The notes under the pieces: generated by a model
Database searches by the model: none
The model's input: the letters and a program-made list of their open reading frames with translations, nothing else
What the model was told of the DNA's origin: nothing
Assembly (NCBI RefSeq): GCF_030272615.1
Contig: NC_081406.1
Coordinates: 264,345,692 to 264,409,691 of the forward strand
Source of the DNA: Cryptomeria japonica
Taxonomy: Eukaryota > Streptophyta > Pinopsida > Cupressales > Cupressaceae
Direction: 5' to 3'
DNA length: 64,000 nucleotides
Translations under genes and position numbers: made by a program
Shown here: positions 49,201 to 58,010 of the stretch, one piece after another
How the letters are laid out: every line of letters begins with the position of its first letter
How positions within the stretch are numbered: position 1 is the first letter of the stretch

Positions 49201-52200
49201 TGAAGGACTGCCATTTATGTATGCACAGCGAATTGCTTGAAGGTCTGCCATCTAGGTTATACATAGCGAATTCCTTGAAGGCCTACAATCTAGGGTAAGG
49301 GAGCAGCAAGCGATTGTTGAAGGCAGTCACCTCAATCTGTCATACCTCTTGTGATAGCAACATCTGAACCTGCAAATACATGAGATAAGTGTTGTAATGA
49401 TTACATAACTATAATCCATAATCAGATCTGAGGATCTTTTCTCGTTGGGTTTTTCCTCCTAGGAGGTTTTCCCAGGGTAACTGTGTCTTGCTCTCAATTT
49501 GTTCATTTCTATGTTGTCATTAATTCCAATTTCTTTCAGTTAATCAAACTAATTAGAAACGAAATCTAAATTCTAAGTTTATATCAATCTGAAAGTGTTA
49601 AAATCAACACATATATGTGTATGTATGTATGTATGTACACACACATACACACACATGTGAATACGTATGTATATACAGATACACACACACACACACAACA
49701 TCCTGGTCGGCGATCCCAAATATAAGTGCGTAAAGTTAATTCTCAGTGGCAGTTATCCTTAACAAATCCTAACTGTAGCGCTTCAAAAAGCCACAATTTA
49801 ATGAAGGATCAGTGGGTAGTTTAGAGGAGACGCCTCTTTTGGAAAGGAGACATTACCATTGGAATGAGATGTGGCTATTCACTTCTCTTAAGGCTGTATA
49901 AGGCCAATCTTCATTTGGGAAAAGGCATCGGTCAGATAAGTGATTCTGAAATCTGAATTGAATCCAGAAAAAGCAGCAATTTACATCTTACAAGTAATTG
50001 GTATGCAATAGGGATAAGTCTATTGTTAAATTATGGAATCTCCTATGAAGTCTTTAATTTATTTATTAAAGTATTGGAAACTGGCAAGGAAACATAATAG
50101 GAAGATGCAGGAGTACGGGTCCCCTCAATTGAGTAGACACCCATTGAGTTGGTTGCTTGTGGGCCAAGGGGTCGGATTGACTTGCTTGGTTGTTCAACAC
50201 TCTTGGGCTTAATCGTGGATGATAGTCTCTCAGCATCCTATGGTGCTTTCCCCTCAAGTTTCTAATATGGTTGAAGCTATAGTGAAAGAATATTCTTGCA
50301 AATAAATTACTATTGTGTAATCTAGTGAACGAATACTATTGTAAATAAATTGTATTGTTGGATTTGTTACTTTTTGAGCCAAATTAGGTATATCCCAAAA
50401 GGGGACATTATAGGACTTGGCCAGAGATAGGACTCAGGAGTTTGGAGAGTTCTGGAGAGTACTCTCAGTGCTCAAACTATGGTGCCATGTGACTTACAGA
50501 GGAGAACGCCAATATAACAGTGTCTCTGTGTAATGCATTAATGATCAATCATATACAAAGTTTACTTGGTTTGGAGTCTTGCATAGTCTTTTTGTTTTGT
50601 GTTCCAAATTGTATTTTTATCTTGAAAATCTGTGTATGAATTCTGTGTGCTTTGAGGGCTTATATGCTTATCAATAGGTTTTTTTAAAATTTATTTGGAC
50701 TTCCATGCACCACATCTGGGATCTGATCTCGTTTTAATCAGAACTTATTTTTAATAGTATAGTCGATTCATTTATGAAATGTTTGTATTTTATTTTTCCT
50801 CCATGAGTTCATTTAGGTGCATGAGTAATCATATTATTTTACTGTTTACAGCTTCAATCTTCTGGTCATGCCTGATAGTCTTTTAGAATGTCGATCAGAA
50901 TAATTTTTGCACTGAAGTATTTGTGCAGTGTATTATTGTTCCTCATAACATGCTTTTGTTTTTGAGTATCTCTGATTGCTATTAGTTGTCTTCAACATAT
51001 AATTTTCTTTTATAGTTTATAGACTCATGAGAGGGACTCTGTATTAACCAGAAATATAGAAAGGAAAGCTAGGCTTTGGAAATTGAAGATTGGAATAGAC
51101 CATGGATTCATATAATAATAATCGTCTCTTTTTATTTTATCTTTCCATTCTAGACATTTCTAAAATTTGGATGCAAATGTAAACTTGTTTTCAGAGTATG
51201 TTTGATCTTCTGAAGACTAAACCTGAACAAGAGCGCAAGCTACTTTCATCTCTTGTTAACAAGGTAATACGATTGACAAATACCTTTTCTTGTATGCATA
51301 TTCAAGCTCTTATTGTAAAATCATGTTAATTTCTCTCAAAATATTTTGTAATTAACACGTGATATTCTTGAAATTGATGACTTTGAGTTGGATGGAACAT
51401 GGTGGGTCTAATAATGTTTCTTTTTGCTATGATTTTGTTGATTGTTTTTAGGATTTATTTAACATAGATACAGTTGGATTTGCTATCCATGCTTAGAACT
51501 GGAGCAATTGGATGCTATAAATTGTAGATGTTTACTTATCTTGAATGCTACAAATTGTAGATGTTTACTTATCTTGAATGCTGGAAATAAATGCAGCTTG
51601 GAGATCCAGAAAGGAAAGTGGCCTCAAATGCTGGATATCATTTATCGTGTCTATTATCTGTTCACCCTAATATGAAGGTACTACCTTACCATTTGATTTT
51701 TTGGAATGGGGCTGATAGTGGATATGCTTACTTTTTTGTAGACTTGGTTGCTTAAAGCGTAAGAGTCACAACTAGGCAAGTGAATAGCAAATTCTATTCG
51801 TTACTAAGTTGCTGGCTTGGCTTTCGGTTAGGTTCACATATGCCGGTAAGACAACTTTTTTGGGAGTTGGGCTTATCTGAACAAAAAGCATGTAAAAATC
51901 ATAAATACACATATTTGCAACCATTGTTACCCATGTCTTAGGAAAAATATTTTTATATAAAAAAGAGCATTTCAAAATGATGGGTATTGGTGTGTTCCAC
52001 ATGCAAAAAGGTATCATTGAGACTTATCTACCATCTCATAAAATTAGCAGCAGGCAAATTGAGACTCTCACCACATTTATAACACAGGATACAATAGTTT
52101 TAGATTTTAAATAATTTGGATTTTCTAATGAAATCTCAATGTCAATTTTCTTCAGAAGTGAATAAACCCATGGTTTTATGAACAACATTTTTAAAACCAT

Positions 52201-55200
52201 AAAATATATTAACGGTAAAGATGTTGATTTGTCTGTTACTGATCCAGCCAATAGTAGTTCCCTTTCTGATTCTGACAGCAATAGTATTTCTATTCCCTAC
52301 CCTGTTCCTCCCGTTAGGTTTCACCCTGAATCTTGAGTTCAGAAGTGCATTGATTTCAGAGTTCAGTCATTTAAGCAAGGTTGAAAACTTTGTTGAGCGT
52401 TTGGATCAGAAATCAGTGAAAAAGGATGATAAATGTACCTTGTTCTGCGGTTGGTTTGATGTACTTTTTTTTCTGTCATCCTGCTATCTGAGATAAAACC
52501 TTTATCTATGATTTAGCTTGTGTCTTTTTGAAGATATGTATCTAAACTTTTGTATCTATTCTGGATATATCTAAATCTTTGTGTCTTTATCTATGATTTA
52601 GCTTGTGTCATTTTGAAGATATGTATGTAAACTTTTGTATCTTTTTGAATATATGTTGCAAGATTTCTGGAGTGGTCTTACTAGACAGGACTTGAGGAAG
52701 CTGATCATTCATGACGGATAATTTGAGGAGCATGACTGCTTCCCGATTGCACTCATCATATTTGTTTTGATCTTTTCCCGCTGCTTAAGGTTTAGTTGTA
52801 CAAGTTGATGTTTCTAAACGAAACAATCATAAACAGAGACAGAAATAGAAACTATCTAAGTAACTAAAATACACTAAATGACCATTAAATAATAAATAGT
52901 AATTAAATACTCTAATAGTCTATCATACATTCACCAGCCATTTGTGTGGGGAGAAGAGAAATAAAAGAAGAAGAAAATATTGCAGATTCAAGAGAAGAAT
53001 AATAGCAAACTTGGAGCACATTTAATAAGGAGTTTCTACAGCAGTTTTGAAGCAGATTAATGAAGATTTCACAAGCAAATTTGTGAGGAAATTGTGAATA
53101 AATTTATTAAAGTCCATTATTCAAGCACAAGGAAATTAACGAGGAGTTAAGGCAGATTTATTAGTGAAAGATATGACTATTCAAATGGTTGTATTAATTT
53201 CAAAGAGTTGCATCCATTCATAGAATCATTAAAGATATTAGGGCAGATCATTCAAATGGAGAAGTTGTGTGTTAAGAACAAACAATATATCAAAAATACC
53301 AGCAAGTGAAGAGAAAATTATAAAGAGTTAATTTGCAGATTGGATGAAGAGATTGTAAGAAATCTTATGGGAGATTTGCAATCAGATTTATGAAGTATTT
53401 ATGGCAGGTTTATGAAGAAGTATTTATGCAGGGTTTCATGCAAAGATTAAGAAGATTTTGGAGCAGAATTATGAAGCATATTGGAGAAAGTTTTATGAGG
53501 AGATTGTGATCAGTTTTGTGGCAGATTTATGATCACTATTATAGCAGATTGGAGAAAAGAAATATAGCAGAATTTCAAGGACAAATTGAATGAGGGGTTG
53601 GTGCCTTTAGTGGGTTGGTGCTCACAAATTGAATGAGGGGTTGGTGCCCCTAGTGGTTTGGTGCCTACAAAGTTGTAAGAATAATTTATATAAAAGCATT
53701 ATTGTGCCTTGGTTTTTCTTCGTAAGGGTTTCCTCGTAAATCGTGTGTTCAACTTGTGTTGCGTAATTGTTTCATCTTATGTAATTAATATGCTTATGGT
53801 ATTAAGTTTGAAAAAGGAAAGGGCTCCATTGAAAACCCACAACCTCGAGAAAAATCTTTTTCTGAAACCTTAAAAGGCAATTGAAGAATCCCCTTCGACT
53901 AGCAACCTTTTGCAACTCGATTCTCTTGCTTGGTAGAGATAATTGACAATAGTAAACCATTAAATGTTATTATAGAATGGACACCAAGAAAAAATTGAGA
54001 GACCTTTAACAAAACACTCTTTGGTCATTTCTCAAAATAAGTTTTGTGACCTTTGAACTAGGATCCCCCTTAAAAGCAACATCAAAGGTTAATTTCAGGA
54101 GACAGCTGGGTGGTTTAATCCAATGGGTTTGTGCCCTTGCTACTATATAAACTTCAACACCTTTAATGGGTAATAATCATGGGTCTTGTTATTTATTAAA
54201 ATTTAGGGATTTCAGCACTTCTAGATATGCAGACCATAGTACTCTAAACAGAAAGCTCTACACGAGTCACTCATCAGGAAACTCACCGATGAGTTTCAGG
54301 GAAAAGTGCGGTGGTTTTTGGACCAAAAAGTCACAAAAATGCATGAGTTAATTGATTTCTACTCGTCACCAGTAACCCTACAAACACATTTTTTTTGACA
54401 GAGAAGGGCATGCAACAGAGAAGATTGTTAAATTCAAAAAAGCGTATTGTTTTCAATGGCTTTGTTTCAATCTTGGGCCATTTTCTTTGTTGACAACGGA
54501 GAAGGGCATGCGTTTTTTTTCACACGACAGGGTTTTCCAGTTTTGAACTGTAACATGATTACAATTTCAGAGTCCTTATAATATTTTATTGTTATAGGAT
54601 AAATAAAATATACCTTATAAATTAAATTTCAAAGTTTATAAAGGTTATATATATATATATAGACACACACACATTGTAAAGATAATTATTATTTATTAAG
54701 ATTATTTATTAAATTTATTATTATTATTTATAAAGATTATTGAATCAATAGAAGTTACAATTGTTGAATAATAATGAATTATTTGAAAATATTCATTTAA
54801 ATTTTTTAAAACTGTTCCAAAGATTTGGTACGTATCTTTTAATTCCTAGATTTGGATCTTTTCTTCTCTTGGAACTATGGTCATGTATCTTTGGTTTTGA
54901 CTGTATGCTCCGTCTTGTTGAAGATATTGTAGCTTTAGTCAGATTAAACTGAAGCGCCGAAATAATACACGAATTAATATCTTTGTCTAAGATAAACTTG
55001 AGATATATATGAATTATATATCAAATGCTGGAGGTGCGATTGAATTACCATTCGATCCATGTTTGTATTGATAAACAAACTAATGGTTAGTTAGTACTTA
55101 CTAACTAAACGGATTCATATGAATCGGGTTAGTTAGTAACCATTAAGACACACCGTTTGATGATTGAAGGGACACAATCGATCATGAATCGGTTCTAAGC

Positions 55201-56080
55201 TTCATATATATCCTCATTCGATGGAAGAATGCAATCATCGGAATCAATAAATGACTTGCATTCTTCTGCAGAAATAATCCCAGTGACCTGAATAGTCATT
55301 CGATATTACAGACTGATAACAATATCCAAGGCAGTTTATACTGCAGATCGAATACATATTATAAGTGTTGGGCATTCACGTTTAGTGAATTAATCATCAT
55401 AACAGACATTACTGTACACTTACCTGCATATTCAAAACAGAATTTGATTTAGTTAACATTCATCTATATCTTTATTAAGTTCAATTTGCATTAACATGTC
55501 TCCATTGTCCACCATCTACCTTGATTTGTTATCCAAAGAGGTTCCAGTATGCCAAATATCCAGGTTTACAGGGAAATATAGTTTTTCCTAGGTAGTTGAG
55601 AGTAACCAACACATCCATTCGTAGCAACTTTACATTATATTATTGAATTTACTTAAATCATTAGCAACTTCCTTCGTCATACAAGTCATTTTACGTGGTC
55701 TTGTAATATTTTTTTACACTTGGATAAAATTATTAAGAGCTCTTAGTGACAGTTTCCTATTTGTTCAAGATTACACAGTGTTGTAAAGGTACACTGCTAT
55801 TCCAATTTGATGGAAGGAAAGATAAATGGAGCCCTTTTTTCATCTTTTCTTTGCTGTATGAAATGATCATTTTATTTAACCTTTATGTGGCAAATATTAT
55901 GCTAATATTATATTTGTAGTCTGAATCTAAAGAGGCAAAAGAAACATCATATTGTTGACAATACATTTTCTTATCTTCTTGGCTTATCATATTCTTCTGT
56001 TTCTGCAGGCAGTTGTGATTGAAGAAGTAGATGTCTTTACTTTTCGTCCTAATGTGGGGCTTCGGGCAAGATATCATGCT
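24437..56080 (+). CDS. SWA2: NOC1/Mak21/CEBPZ-family nucleolar ribosome-assembly factor, N-terminal seven exons
   Basis: Seven exons (24,437-25,226; 37,111-37,186; 42,813-42,932; 43,408-43,483; 51,195-51,263; 51,597-51,677; 56,009-56,080) join at GT-AG sites into 1,284 nt, exactly 428 codons with no stop. The protein has a lysine-rich, disordered N-terminus (residues 1-135), the conserved SPWYADA (about 159-165), DRVAAITVLVQDNPLANL (about 241-258), KAGKRHAAVGIDALKELF, LLPDRKLKYLGQHPLHAL, LLFWYWEDCLKQRFE, KPEQERKLLSSLVNKLGDP, HPNMKAVVIEEVD and FRPNVGLRARYHA. This order is that of the NOC1/Mak21/CEBPZ family (Arabidopsis SLOW WALKER2), which acts in nucleolar 60S pre-ribosome assembly with NOC2. 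Plant members are roughly 1,000 residues, so more than half, with the CBF/Mak21 domain, should lie right of 64,000. Introns are mostly 4-12 kb and filled with retroelements. The start is the first ATG of the continuous frame. Confidence 0.88.
25227..28303. other. Intron 1, left part: nothing recognisable
   Basis: T-rich intronic DNA with no exon-like similarity and no clear element ends. The short open frames here have no motif. Intron 1 as a whole (25,227-37,110, about 11.9 kb) starts GTTTGT and ends TGTGCAG. Confidence 0.4.
28304..28884 (-). mobile_element. Possible hAT DNA-transposon 3' remnant
   Basis: A CAGGGATGGGAATTTT motif at about 28,304 resembles the terminal inverted repeat of plant hAT elements. 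On the minus strand, 28,884-28,691 reads as an acidic C-terminus-like protein (LPRLMRRIQEGLVG, VPLDEPDPRT) of the kind seen at hAT transposase ends. The LTR element at 28,885 interrupts it, and its other end was not found. The hAT dimerisation core is not seen, so the call is tentative. Confidence 0.3.
28885..29698 (+). repeat. 5' LTR with two terminal hairpins
   Basis: Two hairpins lie in the first 85 bp: CTAGGTCGG (28,899-28,907) with CCGACCTAG (28,920-28,928), and ATGGCTAA (28,938-28,945) with TTAGCCAT (28,960-28,967) around an inner GGCC/GGCC stem and a TGTC loop. Further on are repeated GTAACTTG(T/C) phrases and CAG(C/T)GAA motifs. Confidence 0.8.
28885..30720 (+). mobile_element. Copia-related non-autonomous LTR element, 3' LTR missing
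   Basis: A full 5' LTR (28,885-29,698, about 814 bp, TGTTGTTG...TTAACA) is followed directly by the primer-binding site TGGTATCAGAGC (29,699-29,710), complementary to plant initiator methionine tRNA as in most Copia elements. The LTR carries a TATATATGCAAGG promoter phrase and the usual GGTTTTTCACCTCC...TTTTCCCAGGG motif near its end. The interior shows no gag or pol. It contains an unidentified coding-like insert (about 29,760-30,470) and then a block shared with the element at 37,868 (CCTTGGACAAGGAGGTCAGA and repeated GCTTCAGAGGGAGC units, about 30,510-30,625). No 3' LTR was found, so the element is broken at its right side. Confidence 0.7.
30721..37110. other. Intron 1, right part: no gene
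   Basis: I see no exon or intact element. A small run of AGTGAATAG/AGAATAGCAATTAG repeats lies at 31,985-32,060. The minus-strand frames at 32,646-33,088 may be an old LTR fragment but show no domain. Sequence around 33,360-33,520 is very AT-rich. Confidence 0.35.
37111..37186 (+). CDS. SWA2: SWA2/NOC1 exon 2
   Basis: A 76-nt exon after CTTGTGCAG, completing the split alanine codon and encoding MVTSKAGKRHAAVGID then ALKELFFM. It ends at GAG|GTAAAT in phase 2. The KAGKRHA motif followed by a DALKELF helix is one of the best conserved segments of the NOC1/CEBPZ family. Confidence 0.88.
37266..37497. repeat. Tandem duplication, two 116-bp copies, intron 2
   Basis: The segment starting TAATTTCTGAATGG at 37,266 is repeated at 37,382 with only a few differences. 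It lies 80 bp downstream of exon 2 and does not touch coding sequence. The high similarity points to a recent duplication. Confidence 0.9.
37868..38289 (+). repeat. 5' LTR of the gene-capturing element
   Basis: TG...CA ends. A hairpin near the start has arms AAATGCCAA (37,921-37,929) and TTGGCATTT (37,944-37,952) around GGCC, a TGTC loop and GGCC. ATATATATGCAAGG is the likely promoter region. Confidence 0.85.
38345..38810 (+). pseudogene. Captured raffinose-synthase-like (GH36 family) gene fragment
   Basis: Inside the LTR element lies text characteristic of plant raffinose/stachyose synthases and seed-imbibition proteins (glycoside hydrolase family 36): YVHVWHAFCGYWGGVRPG, then the stretch GVGLVLPE, IDGVKVDVIHILE, the GLGGRVELAKAY segment, and NGVIASMEHCNDFLYLGTKQ. 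In that family the KVD aspartate belongs to the active site. The piece covers only a central portion of a protein of roughly 800 residues, runs without visible intron, and no longer reads as one intact frame. It appears to have been copied from a spliced host mRNA and carried by the element (inference). It is not expected to make an enzyme. Confidence 0.8.
38920..39070 (+). repeat. GCTTCAGAGGGAGC repeat block
   Basis: About five diverged copies of a 25-30 bp unit, core AGCTTCAGAGGGAGC(T/C)TGACATTT. Each core can fold as GCTTC with GGAGC around AGAG (one G-T pair). The same block occurs at about 30,535-30,625 in the sister element. Confidence 0.8.
39100..39600 (+). repeat. Array of alternating hairpin units before the polypurine tract
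   Basis: Two hairpin types recur. Type A has arms CCACC and GGTGG around CTCTGCGAGTAGGCAT-like loops (39,280-39,305; 39,308-39,333; 39,380-39,405; 39,451-39,475; 39,479-39,503). One variant has arms GTTCACC/GGTGAAC (39,535-39,541 and 39,558-39,564). Type B has arms CTTCTC/GAGAAG, for example at 39,343-39,357 and in several copies between 39,100 and 39,260. A separate perfect hairpin ATCATGGAA/TTCCATGAT with a GAAA loop lies at 39,507-39,528. Confidence 0.85.
39647..40082 (+). repeat. 3' LTR of the gene-capturing element
   Basis: Starts TGTTTTTGTG after the polypurine tract and ends AAAATCA, followed by ACAAG. It matches the 5' LTR closely along its length. Confidence 0.85.
40088..42812. other. 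Intron 2, right part: no gene
   Basis: No exon or element recognised. A short tandem repeat (three units around GTTGATGGATGAGAAC) lies at 41,208-41,298. T-rich tracts and a GGGCCAG acceptor complete intron 2 (37,187-42,812). Confidence 0.4.
42813..42932 (+). CDS. SWA2: SWA2/NOC1 exon 3
   Basis: A 120-nt exon in phase 2/2 after TTGGGCCAG, encoding LLPDRKLKYLGQHPLHALV then ESRDGNSLLLFWYWEDCLKQ and ending AG|GTATCT. LLPDR.L.....HPL followed by L..WY.ED.LK is a family signature. Confidence 0.88.
43209..43363. repeat. Tandem duplication of about 80 bp, intron 3
   Basis: The segment GCAAGGTCTCTCTATATGCA...GTTGGATATTGCATG at 43,209 recurs from 43,290 with a 2-bp length difference. It ends about 45 bp before the exon 4 acceptor, so it lies close to the branch-point region. 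Confidence 0.85.
43408..43483 (+). CDS. SWA2: SWA2/NOC1 exon 4
   Basis: A 76-nt exon after CGCTGCAG, completing an arginine codon and encoding FERFVIALEEASKDSL then SFLKDKALK, ending AAG|GTAATG in phase 0. Intron 3 before it is only 475 bp. Confidence 0.88.
43484..44639. other. Intron 4, left part: no gene
   Basis: Nothing supportable. The DNA from about 44,090 may belong to the LINE relic that becomes recognisable at about 44,640. Confidence 0.35.
44640..44935 (+). mobile_element. LINE reverse-transcriptase fragment
   Basis: The plus strand shows a degenerate RT core: a CPRPPSCFVLLF-like phrase followed by YMDDLVDIL, then ADDVLLARSPKNAQ and LSKTKGMVFD. The ADD box with LLA and the K(T/S)K...F segment match LINE-type RTs with the GCPLSPTLFGLYID motif seen in several land-plant families. 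It differs from the L1-type LINE at 14.9-22.2 kb. It is interrupted by frame changes and stops and appears cut at its 3' side by the Copia at about 44,940. Confidence 0.5.
48344..48602 (+). repeat. Array of alternating hairpins upstream of the Copia polypurine tract
   Basis: Five type-A hairpins alternate with three type-B hairpins. Type A arms: ACCACC/GGTGGT (48,344-48,372), ACCATC/GATGGT (48,407-48,435; 48,470-48,498; 48,533-48,561) and CCACC/GGTGG (48,576-48,602), around CTCTGCGGGCAATGTA-like loops. Type B: CTTCTC/GAGAAG (48,381-48,395; 48,507-48,521) and CTCCT/AGGAG (48,444-48,455). The stems change on both sides together. Confidence 0.9.
48716..49606 (+). repeat. 3' LTR of the Copia, with three hairpins at its start
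   Basis: Starts TGTTGATATT after the polypurine tract and ends AAAATCA. Hairpins: GGCGGATTCCAAT (48,737-48,749) with ATTGGAATCCGCC (48,763-48,775); AAAAGGGGC (48,777-48,785) with GCCCCTTTT (48,788-48,796); AGGGC/GCCCT (48,811-48,823). A tandem repeat around CAGCGAATTGCTTG(A/G)AGG occupies about 49,150-49,290. CCTCCTAGGAGG with TTTTCCCAGGG marks the U5-like part near 49,460. Confidence 0.88.
49607..49702. repeat. TGTA/CACA microsatellite
   Basis: Alternating purine-pyrimidine simple repeats (TGTATG, then CACACATA, then CA dinucleotides) begin right after the end of the Copia LTR, so the element inserted into or beside a microsatellite. Confidence 0.9.
49703..51194. other. Intron 4, right part: no gene
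   Basis: Nothing recognisable apart from T-rich intronic text. It ends with the TTTTCAG acceptor of exon 5. Intron 4 spans 43,484-51,194. Confidence 0.4.
51195..51263 (+). CDS. SWA2: SWA2/NOC1 exon 5
   Basis: A 69-nt exon (23 codons, phase 0/0) after TTTTCAG, encoding SMFDLLKTKPEQERKLLSSL then VNK, donor AAG|GTAATA. The KPE.E..LL..LVNK motif is conserved in the family. Confidence 0.88.
51511..51574. repeat. Tandem duplication of 32 bp, intron 5
   Basis: Two copies of GA(T/A)TGCTA...TTACTTATCTT lie within the 333-bp intron 5, ending 22 bp before exon 6. Confidence 0.85.
51597..51677 (+). CDS. SWA2: SWA2/NOC1 exon 6
   Basis: An 81-nt exon (27 codons, phase 0/0) after AATGCAG, encoding LGDPERKVASNAGYHLSCLL then SVHPNMK, donor AAG|GTACTA. 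LGDP followed by A..A.Y.L..LL..HPNMK matches NOC1/CEBPZ. Confidence 0.88.
51678..52799. other. Intron 6, left part: no gene, one duplication
   Basis: A tandem duplication with an 85-bp period starts at about 52,501 (TTTATCTATGATTTAGCTTG repeated at 52,586). The open frames around 52,036-52,496 on both strands have no recognisable motif. Confidence 0.4.
52800..53830 (+). mobile_element. Probable Copia-type LTR fragment
   Basis: A TATATAAAAGC promoter-like box (about 53,690) is followed by GGTTTTTCTTCGTAAGGG and TTTCCTCGTAAATC, a pairing typical of the R/U5 part of plant Copia LTRs. Upstream is an array of GCAGATT(T/C)ATGAAG-like motifs (52,980-53,580) and a 43-bp tandem duplication (53,581 and 53,624, ACAAATTGAATGAGGGG). 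Clear LTR ends were not found. Confidence 0.45.
53831..56008. other. Intron 6, right part: no gene
   Basis: No exon seen. It contains a TA/CA simple repeat at 54,648-54,674 and AT-rich text. The intron ends with the TTTCTGCAG acceptor (intron 6, 51,678-56,008). Confidence 0.4.
56009..56080 (+). CDS. SWA2: SWA2/NOC1 exon 7
   Basis: A 72-nt exon (24 codons, phase 0/0) after TTTCTGCAG, encoding AVVIEEVDVFTFRPNVGLRA then RYHA, donor GCT|GTATGT. The family continues with a (V/I)..L.Q....H helix, which I could not find before 64,000, so intron 7 is at least 7.9 kb. Confidence 0.88.
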
Positions 56081-57443
56081 GTATGTAAATTATATTCTTA
56101 TATTTCTTTGATGAAACATTGAATCTTTATTGAAGATAATGTTCTGGGAAAATGTAATGGTCTTAAAAGAAACACATGTACTTCAAGGCCCTAATAAAAT
56201 GAAAGCCCATGGCCTGCACCATAATGTTTGTTATCTTTTCACTTTTCAATTTCTTGCAAAGTTGACAGAAACCACAGGTATCCCCATCCAATAATTAGGT
56301 GTGCTTTGGTTACAATCTGGTTCATTTATTTGTCTTATGATACAACATTTATGTAAAGAAGTGTGTTATATTATATACAAAATTATTCCCTATACTGAGC
56401 TAGCCAGAGTTTCAATCACCATATCTAAAAGATTAGAAATCTTCCTTGAATATTTCTGGCCCCAGTATGAAACATGCACCGGTTTCCTTGTTTTCAAATC
56501 ACGTTTTGAAAGATTATTGATGCTAGCTTTCAAGTCTTTGTTTAGTGCTAGTTAGTTAGTGTGTTCCCTATTTCTTGAAGATGTTTGTGAAACTTATGAC
56601 TTTTGCAACTTAAGCTTGCCCAAAATATTCTGAGTTCTGTAAATCATGTCTGTTAAGCTGGAAACTCATTTCTAATATTTTGCAACATGTCCAAAAAACT
56701 TCTGGAAACTCTTGGAGGATGGACGAAATCCTGTAAAACTTTCTGGAAACTATTTTGTTCCTATCTGAAGTTTATGATTCCTTTCCAAGAATTTATGGAT
56801 AATTTTAACAGTTAGAACTTAACTCTCCAGAAGTCTGAAAATTGTAAATGTCATTCCACAGACTTCCATTGCCACTTCTAAGAGTTTTTATAAGTTTCTC
56901 GCATTTCCAGTAGTGTGCCATTAGAAGTTTACCCCAATAATTCTGCTGTTTACTGATCAAGCACCCCTGCTTTCAGTAGTTATGTATTCAATTCGTCTAA
57001 GTACTTCTTTCTTATACCTGGACAACAGCTCAAAAGTAAGAGTAACTGTTTTATTATTTTATTAAGTGTTGTGTATGTTACAGCTTTAAAATGACCAATT
57101 TTCTATATTTTATTAATATTGAATTGAAATATACACATTGAGAGAGCTACAAGGCAATTATGTTACAATGTATCATTTGTGCTTGCAATATTAAAATTTG
57201 ACAGACATGACTGTTCAAAAACTAAAATGATTAGTATGACTGGCATATAGACATATTGTGACAGTACAGATACACCTACAAACATAATAACAATCAATAC
57301 TAACATTACCTCACAGGCGATCAAGTCCCTCACATATGGGACAAATTTTCTTTAGAGGAGAGACTGTGACTAGGGTTATCAACTCATGATATGGTTTGAA
57401 ACTGCTATTTTATAAATAAGACTTCCATTCAGATGTTGGGAGG
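56081..57443. other. Intron 7, left part: no gene
   Basis: No next exon and no clear element. The text around 56,560-56,800 repeats CTTCTGGAAACT-like phrases loosely. Confidence 0.35.
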
Positions 57444-57921
57444 TGTTGTGACGTATTCACACATCACCCCATTGCAGATGGGGACCCCTACTTTTTTTGC
57501 TTTCTGGGGTTTTCTTTCTAGGTTTTTATGGTTTGTTTGTTAGCCTTTGCATGCTGAGTGTTGCCAGAGGGATCACTAGGATGGCAGGCTCTGCTTGAGC
57601 TAGGGTGAGTCCACGCGGCCCCAAAATTAGGGTTTCTTTGAGAAGTCTTCCTTAGGGCCTGGTTTTGCTCTTGTTGCTAATTGTGTCTTGCTTGGTGAGT
57701 GAGTATCATCCTTGAAGGTCTGAGCTAGGTCAAGTTGGTGAGTGATGAAGTCTGGAATGTCATCTTGATCTTCAAATGCCCTGAAATTTGGCTAAGTCTG
57801 GGATGTCTTCCTGATCATGAAATTTGACTAAGTCTGGAAAATTGACGAATCCTCCAAAAACTAGATTTTGCATTATAACTCTTGAAGGTCCGAAACCACT
57901 CTCAAACATCCTGACAGTATA

Positions 57922-57976
57922 TATGGAATATAACTTAAAGTATAAGAATTCTTATACTTGAATGTTATATTCCATA
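57922..57976. repeat. Strong 55-bp imperfect palindrome
   Basis: Arms TATGGAATATAAC (57,922-57,934) and GTTATATTCCATA (57,964-57,976) are perfect complements and enclose a perfect 22-bp palindrome at 57,938-57,959 centred on GAATTC. Confidence 0.92.
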
Positions 57977-58010
57977 CATGAATCTTGACGGAGAGACCAA
58001 AATGTCATAT

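Larger units (their letters stand above)
44940..49606 (+). mobile_element. Copia retrotransposon, 5'-truncated (Tnt1/Tork-like)
   Basis: A broken Copia element lacking its 5' LTR and most of gag. Parts in order: gag CCHC knuckle (CFRCDKFGHHAKEC, about 45,050), protease (WLIDSGASRHITG, about 45,210), integrase with its HH-CC finger and the catalytic region up to YNPKQNGVAERKNR (about 45,600-46,190), reverse transcriptase (WDIVPIPKGK, QMDIKTAFLNG, YVDDLF, about 46,860-47,600), RNase H (about 47,640-48,300), a hairpin array (48,344-48,602), polypurine tract AAGAGGGAG (48,707-48,715) and 3' LTR (48,716-49,606). It has a handful of breaks and a fairly well kept pol, so middle-aged to young. The lineage is inferred from Tnt1-94-like integrase text. 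It lies in intron 4 of SWA2 and its end abuts a microsatellite. Confidence 0.88.
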
